The position numbers and the translations under genes are program-made. A stretch of 64,000 nt of DNA from the NCBI RefSeq assembly GCF_015352955.1, contig NZ_JACYOX010000002.1:1-64000 (forward strand), in the 5' to 3' direction. Position 1 is the stretch's first letter. Each line of letters opens with the position of its first letter. The DNA comes from Noviherbaspirillum soli. GTDB lineage: Bacteria; Pseudomonadota; Gammaproteobacteria; Burkholderiales; Burkholderiaceae_D. The notes beneath the pieces were generated by a model, which saw only the letters and a list, made by a program, of their open reading frames with translations, made no database searches and was not told the DNA's origin. Shown here in pieces: positions 1 through 8,100 of this stretch.

Positions 1-368
<368 letters not shown>

Positions 369-378
369 GGCTCCCGGC

Positions 379-582
379 ATGATGGAGATCGAACTCAACG
401 GCGCGCCGCATGCACTGCAGCAGGGTGCATGCATCGCCGACCTGGTGGCCAGCCTGGACCTGGCCGGCAAGGCGCTCGCCATCGCCGTGAACCGCGAGGT
501 GGTGCCGCGCCAGTCCTGGGCAGCGCGCCAGCTGCAGCCGCGCGACCGGGTCGACATCGTGCGCGCCATCGGCGGCGGCTGA
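379..582 (+). CDS. thiS: Sulfur carrier protein ThiS
   Basis: A small ubiquitin-like sulfur carrier (67 residues) for thiazole synthesis. It starts with the usual beta strand (MEIELNG) and ends in Ile-Gly-Gly-Gly, giving the C-terminal Gly-Gly that is adenylated and thiocarboxylated. Two ATG codons are adjacent (379 and 382) and either could be used. The second gives the more usual family N-terminus. It sits between thiC and thiG, and its product hands sulfur to ThiG. No thiO gene lies between thiC and thiS here, unlike in some relatives. Confidence 0.93.
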   Translation: MMEIELNGAPHALQQGACIADLVASLDLAGKALAIAVNREVVPRQSWAARQLQPRDRVDIVRAIGGG

Positions 583-615
583 GCATCTGTCGCCGCCTCA
601 CATCGAAAGGAAAGC

Positions 616-1404
616 ATGAGCAAGCACACTGACGGCCTGACCATCGCCGGCACCACCTACAACTCGCGCCTCCTGGTAGGCAGCGGCAAGTACAAGGATC
701 TGGAGCAGACCCGCCTGGCCACCGAGGCCAGCGGCGCGGACATCATCACGGTGGCGATCCGCCGGGTCAACATCGGCCAGGACCCGAACGCGCCCAGCCT
801 GCTGGACGCGGTGCCGCCGTCGCGCTACACCATCCTGCCCAACACGGCCGGCTGCTACAACGCCGAGGATGCGGTCTACACCCTGCACCTGGCGCGCGAG
901 CTCCTGAACGGCCACAAGCTGGTGAAGCTGGAAGTGCTGGGCGACGAGAAGACCCTGTTTCCCAACATGCCCGAGACCCTGAAGGCCGCCGAGCGGCTGG
1001 TCAAGGATGGCTTTGACGTGATGGTCTATTGCAGCGACGACCCGATCCAGGCGCGCATGCTGGAAGACCTGGGCTGCGTGGCGGTGATGCCGCTGGCCTC
1101 GCTGATCGGCTCGGGCATGGGCATCCTCAATCCGTGGAACCTGTCCCTGATCATCGAGCAGGCCAGGGTGCCGGTGCTGGTCGATGCCGGCGTCGGCACC
1201 GCTTCCGACGCGGCGATCGCGATGGAGCTGGGCTGCGACGGCGTGCTGATGAACACGGCGATCGCCGGCGCGCAGGACCCGGTGCGCATGGCGCGGGCGA
1301 TGCGCCTGGCCGTCGAGGCCGGCCGCGAAGCCTACCTGGCGGGCCGCATCGCGCGCCGCTTCGCCGCCTCGCCATCGTCGCCGATGGCTGGCCGGATTGC
1401 ATGA
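616..1404 (+). CDS. thiG: Thiazole synthase ThiG
   Basis: Thiazole synthase joins 1-deoxy-D-xylulose 5-phosphate, dehydroglycine and the ThiS thiocarboxylate to form the thiazole phosphate of thiamine. The 262-residue TIM-barrel protein carries the Schiff-base lysine in VKLEVLGD (about residue 104), the GSGKY segment near residue 24 and the phosphate-binding stretch [12 protein letters not shown]. An AAGGAAAG ribosome site precedes the ATG. The stop overlaps the ribosome site of thiE, suggesting coupled translation. Confidence 0.96.
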   Translation: MSKHTDGLTIAGTTYNSRLLVGSGKYKDLEQTRLATEASGADIITVAIRRVNIGQDPNAPSLLDAVPPSRYTILPNTAGCYNAEDAVYTLHLARELLNGHKLVKLEVLGDEKTLFPNMPETLKAAERLVKDGFDVMVYCSDDPIQARMLEDLGCVAVMPLASLIGSGMGILNPWNLSLIIEQARVPVLVDAGVGTASDAAIAMELGCDGVLMNTAIAGAQDPVRMARAMRLAVEAGREAYLAGRIARRFAASPSSPMAGRIA

Positions 1405-1414
1405 GGAGAAGGCA

Positions 1415-2035
1415 ATGCAGACAACGCTGAAAGGGCTGTACCTGGTCACGCCGGACTGGGACGACACGGCCAAACTGGTGGAAGTGAGCGACGCCGCGCT
1501 GCGCGGCGGCGCGGTCCTGCTGCAGTACCGGCACAAGACGGCCGGCGAAGCGCAGCGGCGCGAGCAGGCCGGCGCGCTGCTGGCGCTGTGCCGCCGGCAC
1601 GGCAAGCCCTTCATCATCAACGACTATCCGGAACTGTGCGTGGAACTGGATGCCGACGGCGTGCATGTCGGCGGCACCGATGCCGCGGTGGCAGCGGTGC
1701 GCGCGCAGGTCGGCCCGGACCGCATCGTGGGCGCCTCCTGCTATGGCAGCTTCGAGCTGGCGCAGTCGGCACAGCAGGCCGGCGCCAGCTATGTGGCCTT
1801 CGGCGGCTTCTACCCGTCGCGCATCAAGAAGTACGAGGTCAGCACGCCGGCCGACATCGTGACCCGGGCCAGGGACGCGCTGACGGTACCGAACGTGGTG
1901 ATCGGCGGCATGACGCGGGAAAACTCGGCGCCGCTGGTGACGGCGGGGGCGGACATGGTGGCAGTCATCAGCAGCGTCTACTTCGCCGACGACCCGGAGG
2001 CGGCGGCGCGCGAACTGGCCGGGCTGTTTGGGTAA
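1415..2035 (+). CDS. thiE: Thiamine-phosphate synthase ThiE
   Basis: ThiE condenses HMP-pyrophosphate and thiazole phosphate into thiamine phosphate. The 206-residue product has the TMP-synthase signatures LQYRHK, FIINDYPELC, DGVHVGG and IGGMTREN. I start it at the ATG at 1415 because GAGGAGAAGG (1403-1412) is correctly spaced before it. A TTG at 1397 would place the start inside thiG. It is the last gene of the thi cluster and is followed by a repeat-bearing gap. Confidence 0.93.
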   Translation: MQTTLKGLYLVTPDWDDTAKLVEVSDAALRGGAVLLQYRHKTAGEAQRREQAGALLALCRRHGKPFIINDYPELCVELDADGVHVGGTDAAVAAVRAQVGPDRIVGASCYGSFELAQSAQQAGASYVAFGGFYPSRIKKYEVSTPADIVTRARDALTVPNVVIGGMTRENSAPLVTAGADMVAVISSVYFADDPEAAARELAGLFG

Positions 2036-2037
2036 AA

Positions 2038-2069
2038 GTAGGGCGCAATACCCCGCAGGGGCATTGCGC
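2038..2069 (+). repeat. Palindromic REP-like repeat, copy 1 (forward)
   Basis: An imperfect hairpin: GCGCAAT (2043-2049) pairs with ATTGCGC (2063-2069) and CCCC with GGGG around a GCA loop, preceded by GTAGG. The same unit occurs four more times in the window (2121, 62703, 62989, 63062). The arm bases differ between copies but stay complementary. Confidence 0.8.
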
Positions 2070-2120
2070 GCTGGTCGATCAGCCAAACCCGCCGACAAAA
2101 CCACCCTGGTCTGCGCCTAT

Positions 2121-2154
2121 GGTGCAATGCCCTTCGGGTATGGCACCCTACCCA
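2121..2154 (-). repeat. Palindromic REP-like repeat, copy 2 (inverted)
   Basis: GGTGCAAT (2121-2128) faces ATGGCACC (2140-2147) with CCC/GGG inner pairs and a trailing CTACCC. This is the same unit as copy 1 in the opposite orientation, about 50 bases away. The two form an inverted doublet like a REPIN. Confidence 0.75.
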
Positions 2155-2226
2155 CGCGGCGTGTGCCTTGCTTTTGCATTCCCGCAGTCGCGCCCTCTGC
2201 CTCCCTGACTTCCAGGCGCCGCCGGA

Positions 2227-2266
2227 TTGTTACGGACCGGCGATACACCGGCTTATAATCCTGCGG
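2227..2266 (+). promoter_or_regulatory. Probable promoter of the helicase gene, possibly leaderless
   Basis: A perfect TATAAT (2254-2259) lies 7 bases before the ATG at 2267, so transcription would be expected to begin at or next to the start codon. The -35 region is weak: TTGTTA at 2227-2232 gives a 21-base spacer, which is too long. No ribosome site precedes the ATG. Confidence 0.5.
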
Positions 2267-4531
2267 ATGCAAAATCTACTTCACAACCTCAATCCAGAAC
2301 AACTTGCCGCGGTGACACTGCCGGCGCAATCGGCCCTGATCCTGGCCGGCGCCGGTTCCGGCAAGACGCGCGTGCTGACCACCCGCATTGCCTGGCTGAT
2401 CCAGACCGGGCAGGTTTCTCCTGCCGGCCTGCTGGCTGTCACCTTCACCAACAAGGCCGCCAAGGAAATGATGACGCGGCTGTCGGCCATGCTGCCGATC
2501 AACACCCGCGGCATGTGGATAGGCACCTTCCATGGCCTGTGCAACCGGCTGCTGCGCACCCATTACCGCGACGCCGCGCTGCCGCAGAGCTTCCAGATCC
2601 TCGATACCCAGGACCAGCTGTCGATGATCAAGCGCATGTTGAAGGCGTTGAATATCGACGACGAGAAATACCCGGCGCGCAGCCTGATGTATTTCATCAA
2701 CGGCGCCAAGGACGAGGGCCTGCGCGCCAAGGACGTGGAAGTCCATGACGACTACCACCGCAAGTTCGTCGAACTCTATGATTTCTACGACCAGCAGTGC
2801 CAGCGCGAAGGCGTGGTCGACTTTGCCGAACTGCTGCTGCGCACCTATGAACTGCTGTCGCGCAACCAGGCGCTGCGCGAGCACTACCAGGCGCGCTTCC
2901 GCCATATCCTGGTCGACGAGTTCCAGGACACCAACAACCTGCAGTATAACTGGCTCAAGCTGCTGGCCGGGCGCGACAACGCGGTCTTCGCCGTCGGCGA
3001 CGACGACCAGAGCATCTATGCCTTCCGCGGCGCCAACGTCGGCAACATGGCGGCCTTCGAACGCGAGTTCCAGGTGCAGAACCTGATCAAGCTGGAACAG
3101 AACTACCGCTCCCACGGCCATATCCTGGATGCCGCCAATACGCTGATTGCCCACAACGCCAAGCGCCTGGGCAAGAACCTGCGCACCGACGCCGGTCACG
3201 GCGAGCCGATCCGCATCTATGAAGCCAGCAGCGACCTGCAGGAAGCCAACTGGATCATCGAGGAAAGCAAGAGCCTGATCGCCGACGGCTCGCTGCGCAG
3301 CGAGATCGCGGTGCTGTACCGTTCCAACGCGCAGTCGCGGGTGATCGAGCATGCGCTGTTCACCGCCGGCATTCCGTACCGGGTGTACGGCGGCCAGCGC
3401 TTCTTCGAGCGCGCCGAGATCAAGCATGCGATCGCGTACCTGCAGCTGATCGACAATCCGCACAATGACTCGGCCTTCCTGCGCGTGGTCAATTTCCCGA
3501 CCCGCGGCATCGGCGCGCGCAGCCTGGAACAGCTGCAGGACGCCGCCAAGCAGCATGACATGTCCCTGCATGATGCCGCCGCGCATGTGCCCGGCAAGGC
3601 CGGCACGCTGCTGTCCGGTTTCGTGCGCATGATTGAAAAGGCGCGCCAGGACACCAGCCTGCTGCCGTTGCCGGAACTGGTGCAGGTGGTCCTGGACATG
3701 AGCGGACTGCTCATCCATTACCAGAGCGAGAAGGAAGGCGCCGACCGGATCGAGAACCTGGAGCAGCTGGTCAGCGCGGCGACGCTGTTCGTGTCCGAGG
3801 AAGGCTTCGGCAAGAGTTCGCCGGCCCTGCTTGGGCCAAGCGCCCAGGCCATGGCCGGCCAGGCCATCGTCAACGAGGACGGCATCGAGATTCTCGACGC
3901 GGACGCGCCGCTGGCGGCGGTGATGTCGCCGCTGTCGGCTTTCCTGTCGCATGCGTCGCTGGAGGCGGGCGACAATCAGGCGCTGGCCGGCCAGGATGCG
4001 CTGCAGCTGATGACGGTGCATTCCGCCAAGGGACTGGAATTCGACGCGGTGTTCATCACCGGCCTGGAAGAAGGATTGTTTCCGCATGACAACAGCGAAA
4101 AGGAGGAGGGCGGCATCGAGGAAGAACGGCGGCTGATGTATGTGGCCATTACCCGTGCCCGGCGCCGGCTCTACATGAGCTTTTCCCAGACCCGCATGCT
4201 GCATGGCCAGACCCGCTTCAATCTGAAGTCACGCTTCTTCGATGAACTGCCCGAAGAGTCGCTGAAATGGCTCTCGCCCAAGGTGCAGCATCACTGGTTC
4301 GCCAACCAGCAGCAGAAGGCCGCCTGGGTCGAGACGCCGTCGCGGTCAACCATTGCGCAAAAGGATTGCGGCTGGCGGATCGGGCAGAGCGTGATGCACC
4401 AGAAATTCGGCGAAGGCGTGATCGTCAACATCGAAGGCGGCGGCGACAGCGCGCGCGCCAGCATCAACTTCGGCCGCAATGGCATGAAGCTGCTTGATCT
4501 CACGATCGCCAAGCTGGAAAAAGTGGAATAA
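2267..4531 (+). CDS. UvrD/Rep-family ATP-dependent DNA helicase
   Basis: A superfamily 1A 3'-5' DNA helicase of 754 residues acting in repair or replication restart. The motifs appear in order: Walker A AGAGSGKT, VTFTNKAAKEM (Ia), VDEFQDTN (II), GDDDQSIYAFRGA (III), QNYRS (IV), VHSAKGLEFDAVF (V) and VAITRARRRL (VI). The C-terminus has the SVMHQKFGEGVIVNIEG segment common to UvrD/PcrA tails, which argues for UvrD over Rep. I use the ATG at 2267 because homologous sequence (LNPEQLAAV) begins just after it. An upstream in-frame start at 2168 would add a region without family similarity. Confidence 0.93.
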   Translation: MQNLLHNLNPEQLAAVTLPAQSALILAGAGSGKTRVLTTRIAWLIQTGQVSPAGLLAVTFTNKAAKEMMTRLSAMLPINTRGMWIGTFHGLCNRLLRTHYRDAALPQSFQILDTQDQLSMIKRMLKALNIDDEKYPARSLMYFINGAKDEGLRAKDVEVHDDYHRKFVELYDFYDQQCQREGVVDFAELLLRTYELLSRNQALREHYQARFRHILVDEFQDTNNLQYNWLKLLAGRDNAVFAVGDDDQSIYAFRGANVGNMAAFEREFQVQNLIKLEQNYRSHGHILDAANTLIAHNAKRLGKNLRTDAGHGEPIRIYEASSDLQEANWIIEESKSLIADGSLRSEIAVLYRSNAQSRVIEHALFTAGIPYRVYGGQRFFERAEIKHAIAYLQLIDNPHNDSAFLRVVNFPTRGIGARSLEQLQDAAKQHDMSLHDAAAHVPGKAGTLLSGFVRMIEKARQDTSLLPLPELVQVVLDMSGLLIHYQSEKEGADRIENLEQLVSAATLFVSEEGFGKSSPALLGPSAQAMAGQAIVNEDGIEILDADAPLAAVMSPLSAFLSHASLEAGDNQALAGQDALQLMTVHSAKGLEFDAVFITGLEEGLFPHDNSEKEEGGIEEERRLMYVAITRARRRLYMSFSQTRMLHGQTRFNLKSRFFDELPEESLKWLSPKVQHHWFANQQQKAAWVETPSRSTIAQKDCGWRIGQSVMHQKFGEGVIVNIEGGGDSARASINFGRNGMKLLDLTIAKLEKVE

Positions 4532-4536
4532 GACGA

Positions 4537-4565
4537 AGCGCTGGCCGGCAAACCCGGCCGGCGCT
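4537..4565. terminator. Hairpin between convergent genes, possible terminator
   Basis: AGCGCTGGCCGG (4537-4548) pairs with CCGGCCGGCGCT (4554-4565), with one G-T pair, around a CAAAC loop. It sits between the convergent helicase and PCu(A)C genes. There is no T-run on either side, so termination is uncertain. Confidence 0.4.
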
Positions 4566-4571
4566 GCGGCG

Positions 4572-5051
4572 TCAGTGCCCGTGGCCGGACGGCCTGGCTT
4601 CCCTGCTGTCCACGCTGACCGACACCTCGACCTTGCCGGCCTTTTCAAAATTGAGCGTCATCGGAAACTTGTCGCCCGGCCGGAGCGGCTGCTTCAGGCC
4701 CATCAGCATGATGTGATAGCCGGCGCCCGGCTTCATTTCCACCCTGGCCGCCGGCGCCAGATCCAGCGCTCCTACTTCCCGCATCCGCATCACATCGCCT
4801 TCCATGCTCATGGTGTGGATCTGCGCCGACGCTGCCACCGGCGAAGACACCTCAAGCAGGCGGTCGCCCGCGCTGCCGCGGTTTTCCAGCGTCAGGTAGG
4901 CGCCGCCGCTGGGTTGCTGGGCCACGGTAGGACGGGCATGCGGATGGCCGATGCGGATGGCGCCCACTTCATAGCTATGGCCATGGGCGGCGCCAGCCAA
5001 AAGCAGGGCGGCGGAAAAGACGGGCAGGGCGGAAGCGAAACGCGAGGTCAT
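4572..5051 (-). CDS. Periplasmic copper chaperone PCu(A)C (DUF461)
   Basis: An exported copper chaperone of 159 residues that delivers Cu(I) to the CuA site of cytochrome c oxidase in this family. An N-terminal signal peptide (MTSRFASALPVFSAALLLAG, cleaved near AHG-HS) is followed by the PCu(A)C domain. The copper ligands H(M)x10Mx21HxM are seen as HTMSMEGDVMRM and GYHIMLMGL. A His-rich tail (GHGH) ends the protein. The start at 5051 places the signal peptide directly at the N-terminus and has AAGAGAA upstream. It lies about 3 kb from the cox locus that it probably serves. Confidence 0.9.
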   Translation of the reverse strand: MTSRFASALPVFSAALLLAGAAHGHSYEVGAIRIGHPHARPTVAQQPSGGAYLTLENRGSAGDRLLEVSSPVAASAQIHTMSMEGDVMRMREVGALDLAPAARVEMKPGAGYHIMLMGLKQPLRPGDKFPMTLNFEKAGKVEVSVSVDSREARPSGHGH

Positions 5052-5134
5052 GGATTTCTCTTTTTCTGCTGGTAGGGACATTGCTGTAGGGCCGCTTGCC
5101 GGCCGTGAAGCCGGATTATAACCATCGCCATTTT

Positions 5135-5605
5135 TCAGGCGCCGCCGGCGTAGCCATGCTGGCGCCAGGCTTCGTACACCACCACCGCCACGGTATTGGA
5201 CAGATTCACGCTGCGGTTGCCTGGGCGCATGGGCAGCCGGATGCGCTGGCTGGCGGGAAAGCTGTCGCGCCGTTCCGGCGCCAGTCCACGGGTTTCCGAG
5301 CCGAACACGAATACGTCCCCGGGCTGGAAGGCAACGCTGGCAAATGGCGTGGAGCCGTGGGTGGTCAGTGCAAACATCCGCGCCGGATCGGGCTGCTCGC
5401 TGGCCAGCCAGGCATCCCAGCTGGCATGCACTTTCATCGCGGCGTACTCGTGATAGTCCAGCCCTGCGCGGCGCATGCGGGCGTCATCCAGCGGAAAGCC
5501 CAGAGGCTCGATCAGATGCAATTGGGCGCCGGTATTGGCGCACAGCCGGATGATGTTGCCGGTATTGGGTGGAATTTCCGGCTCGACAAGAACGACATGA
5601 AACAA
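5135..5605 (-). CDS. trmL: tRNA (cytidine(34)-2'-O)-methyltransferase TrmL
   Basis: A SPOUT-class methyltransferase of 156 residues that 2'-O-methylates the wobble base of tRNA-Leu isoacceptors. The family segments VVLVEPEIPPNTGNIIRLC, FVFGSETRGLA and RSVNLSNTVAVVVYEA, which form the knotted SAM site, are all present. I start it at a TTG codon (5605), because GAGGAGG lies at the right distance upstream and the homologous region begins there. The longer reading frame upstream runs through a tandem repeat. It follows comF on the same strand. Confidence 0.92.
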   Translation of the reverse strand: MFHVVLVEPEIPPNTGNIIRLCANTGAQLHLIEPLGFPLDDARMRRAGLDYHEYAAMKVHASWDAWLASEQPDPARMFALTTHGSTPFASVAFQPGDVFVFGSETRGLAPERRDSFPASQRIRLPMRPGNRSVNLSNTVAVVVYEAWRQHGYAGGA

Positions 5606-5620
5606 GCAAACCTCCTCGGG

Positions 5621-5660
5621 TGATCGAATGATTGGATGATTGGATGATCGGATGGGCGGA
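5621..5660. repeat. Five degenerate 8-bp tandem repeats in the comF-trmL gap
   Basis: Five successive octamers are TGATCGAA, TGATTGGA, TGATTGGA, TGATCGGA and TGGGCGGA. The two central units are identical. The array fills most of the gap between the comF stop and the trmL ribosome site. Confidence 0.75.
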
Positions 5661-5669
5661 GCCAGCGAA

Positions 5670-6410
5670 CTAGCGCCGCCCGGTGCGGGCAAATGCCAGG
5701 CAGGTTACCCGCACGGCGCCGCCGCGCTTGAGCGTGGCGGCAATTTCTTCCAGCGTGGCGCCCGTGGTGAGCACATCGTCGACTACGCCGACGTGTCGCC
5801 CGCGCACCTGGCCCAGCCCGGCCGGCGGCAGGCTGAATGCGCGGCGCAGGTTGGCGCGTCGCTCGCCAGGCGTCAGCAGGCTTTGCGGCGCGGTCTCGCG
5901 TTCGCGTGCCAGCAGGCGGGCCGCCAGCGGCAAGCCGAGGCTGCGGGCCAGTGGCCGCGCCATCTCCAGCGCCTGGTTGTAGCCGCGTTCGGCCAGGCGG
6001 CGCTTTCCCAGCGGCACCGGCGCGAGCAACTCAGGCCACTGCTGCTGCGGCAGCCGGCGCAGCGCATCGGCCAGCAACTGGCCAAACAGCGGGGCCATTG
6101 CCAGCTGGCCGCCGAATTTCAGGGCCAGCACCAGCTGATCGAGCGGCGCCGCATAATCGCTGACAACCACGGTGGCATCGAACGATGGCGGCCGGCGCAG
6201 GCAGCTGCCGCACCGCATCGCGCCGGCCCCGGCCGGCAGGTCGATCGCGCACTGCACGCAACGGGCAGGGAGGCCGGCCAGATAGCGCGTCCGGCAATCC
6301 ATGCAAAGCGCGGTTCGTCCAACCCGGCCGCACAAAGCACAGCAGCATGGCACTGACGCCAGCATCCTGGCGGCCTGGGTGCGCAAACGGATCAGGGCAT
6401 GTCGTAGCAT
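5670..6410 (-). CDS. comF: ComF family phosphoribosyltransferase-like protein
   Basis: A 246-residue ComF/GntX-type protein linked to DNA uptake or use of external DNA. The N-terminus carries a four-cysteine zinc-ribbon pattern (CCALCG, CMDC, CVQC, CGSC). The C-terminus has the phosphoribosyltransferase PRPP loop VGVVDDVLTTGATLEE and the conserved RGYNQALEMAR. It is divergent from the methyltransferase gene, and the 63-base gap must hold both promoters. The exact role of ComF is not established in most species. Confidence 0.9.
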   Translation of the reverse strand: MLRHALIRLRTQAARMLASVPCCCALCGRVGRTALCMDCRTRYLAGLPARCVQCAIDLPAGAGAMRCGSCLRRPPSFDATVVVSDYAAPLDQLVLALKFGGQLAMAPLFGQLLADALRRLPQQQWPELLAPVPLGKRRLAERGYNQALEMARPLARSLGLPLAARLLARERETAPQSLLTPGERRANLRRAFSLPPAGLGQVRGRHVGVVDDVLTTGATLEEIAATLKRGGAVRVTCLAFARTGRR

Positions 6411-6473
6411 GGAGCGCCAAGTGCGGCGAAAGGGTAAGATTGCCGCGATTATCTCATTTGACTGCTACCCGCC

Positions 6474-7412
6474 GTGTCCCAGCCTTCTCCGCCAGCCGAG
6501 CGCGCCAGCGCCCCGATCGACCTGCGCCGTGTGCGCAACCTGTTTTCCCGTCCGGCCGCAGTGGCTGAATCCGGCTTCCTGCGGCGGGAAGTGGCCGGCC
6601 GCATGTTCGAACGGCTGGAACTGATCAAGCTGGCGCCGGCGCTGGTGGTCGATGCCGGCTGCGGTGAAGGCGCGGACCTGCCGGTCCTGCGCCAGCGCTT
6701 CGGCGCCGCCCGCCTGCTCGGTATCGATGCCTCGGATGCCATGCTGCTGGCCGCCCATGCCAGCCAGCAGGCGGCCCAGTCGTCGGTCAATCGGCTGCTG
6801 CAGCGCTGGCTGCCCCGGACAGCGGCGGCCAGCGGCATTGCCGCCGAGCTGGCCTGCGCCGACTTCGCCCAGCTGCCGCTGGCAGCCCAGAGCGCCGACC
6901 TGATCTGGTCCAATCTGGCGCTGCACTGGCATCCCCAGCCGCACCGGGTCTTCGCCGAGTGGCACAGGGCATTGCGCATCGATGGCCTGCTGATGTTTTC
7001 CTGCTTCGGGCCGGATACCTTCCGCGAACTGCGCACGGCCTGGCAGCAGGCGGACGCCACGCCGCATGCGCTGCCCTTTGTCGACATGCACGACTTCGGC
7101 GACATGCTGGTCGACGCCGGCTTCGCCACGCCCGTGATGGACATGGAAACCATCACGGTGACCTATGCCGACCCGATCAAGCTGCTGGAAGACGTGAAGG
7201 CCTGGGGCGGCAACCCGCTCGCCACCCGCCGCCGCGCACTGCTGGGCCGCGCCGCATACCGGCGCATGCTGGATGCGTTGGAATCCGGCCGCCGCGCCGA
7301 CGGCACGCTGCCGCTGACCTTCGAAGTTGTCTATGGACACGCATTCCGCCCGGCACCGCGGAAAACCGCCGGCGGCGAGTCCATCATCCATTTCGACCGG
7401 CCTAAACGGTAG
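6474..7412 (+). CDS. BioC-like SAM-dependent methyltransferase
   Basis: A class I methyltransferase of 312 residues with SAM motif I VVDAGCGEGADLPVL, the GIDASDAML acidic loop and the SNLALHWHPQPHRVFAEWHRAL stretch resembling BioC (malonyl-ACP O-methyltransferase, which opens biotin synthesis). The start is a GTG at 6474 with no good ribosome site. The N-terminal RVRNLFSRPAA resembles BioC. No other bio genes are nearby, so the substrate is inferred from similarity alone. It is transcribed divergently from comF. Confidence 0.75.
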   Translation: MSQPSPPAERASAPIDLRRVRNLFSRPAAVAESGFLRREVAGRMFERLELIKLAPALVVDAGCGEGADLPVLRQRFGAARLLGIDASDAMLLAAHASQQAAQSSVNRLLQRWLPRTAAASGIAAELACADFAQLPLAAQSADLIWSNLALHWHPQPHRVFAEWHRALRIDGLLMFSCFGPDTFRELRTAWQQADATPHALPFVDMHDFGDMLVDAGFATPVMDMETITVTYADPIKLLEDVKAWGGNPLATRRRALLGRAAYRRMLDALESGRRADGTLPLTFEVVYGHAFRPAPRKTAGGESIIHFDRPKR

Positions 7413-7428
7413 GCAGGAAATGCCTGCC
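7412..7428. terminator. Short hairpin after the methyltransferase gene
   Basis: GGCAGG (7412-7417) pairs with CCTGCC (7423-7428) over the stop codon region. There is no convincing T-run, so this is a weak candidate. Confidence 0.3.
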
Positions 7429-7524
7429 GATATTTGTTTCGCAACAACGGAAAAGCGTTTTGCACAACGCAGAATGCGCACGATTAAGCCAAATTTCATG
7501 GCCGCTCATCGCCCGTTATTTCGC

Positions 7525-7554
7525 TTGATGCTATTGTGTATTCCACCTTATACT
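7525..7554 (+). promoter_or_regulatory. Probable sigma-70 promoter of the cytochrome oxidase locus
   Basis: TTGATG (7525-7530) and TATACT (7549-7554) are separated by 18 bases in an AT-richer gap, about 55 bases before the DUF2244 gene. This is the best promoter match upstream of coxB. Confidence 0.6.
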
Positions 7555-7608
7555 TCGCTGGTTTTGCATAGTGCGGGTTGGGTGCGACTAAAGAGCAGGT
7601 AGCCAGCA

Positions 7609-8082
7609 ATGAGCAGCCGGGAATGGGTCCTGAAACGCAATTGTTCGATCACGCCGCGACAGTTGATGAGGGTCTACGCAGTCCTGTGCCTGGTTTCGCT
7701 GACGGTCGCCGGAATATTTACGCTGCACGGCGCCTGGTACATCCTCGGTTTTGCGGTTCTCGAACTGGCGGCGGTAGGTCTGGCTTTCTTGCATTACGGT
7801 CGCCATGCAACGGATCGCGAACGTATCGCATTGAGCCAAGACATCCTCCTGATAGAACTGATTCAGGCCGAGCAGGCCAGCCAGCACCGGCTGAGCCTGC
7901 AAGCGGTCAGAGTCAGCCCGCCAGACCGGCACCGTGGCCTGATCGCCGTGGAAATGCCTGGAACCAGGGTGGAAATCGGACGCTACCTGACCAGTTTGCA
8001 TCGGCGCGAGTTTGCGCGGGAACTGGCGCTTGCGATACGGGAGACAAGGCTGGCGGGCCTGGCAGTACAGAATTCTAATTAA
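7609..8082 (+). CDS. DUF2244 membrane protein upstream of coxB
   Basis: A 157-residue inner-membrane protein of the DUF2244 family, often found just before coxB in Alpha- and Betaproteobacteria. Two adjacent hydrophobic helices (about residues 22-60) follow a short cytosolic N-terminus. The rest is a soluble domain with the family pattern RVSPPDRHRG and RYLTSLHRREFARELA. It is 18 bases before coxB and probably co-transcribed. The biochemical role is not known; the position suggests oxidase assembly. Confidence 0.85.
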   Translation: MSSREWVLKRNCSITPRQLMRVYAVLCLVSLTVAGIFTLHGAWYILGFAVLELAAVGLAFLHYGRHATDRERIALSQDILLIELIQAEQASQHRLSLQAVRVSPPDRHRGLIAVEMPGTRVEIGRYLTSLHRREFARELALAIRETRLAGLAVQNSN

Positions 8083-8100
8083 AGGGCATTTGAGGAAATC

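Noticed and set aside
369-615. TPP riboswitch ahead of thiS or thiG
   Set aside because: The gaps are 10 and 33 bases, too short for a THI box. If present it would lie upstream of thiC, outside the window.
2276-4204. Minus-strand open frame of about 642 codons opposite the helicase
   Set aside because: Shadow of the helicase gene, with no recognisable domain.
5621-5660. Possible CRISPR-like array
   Set aside because: Contiguous 8-bp units without spacers, so it is a simple tandem repeat. No cas genes are present in the window.
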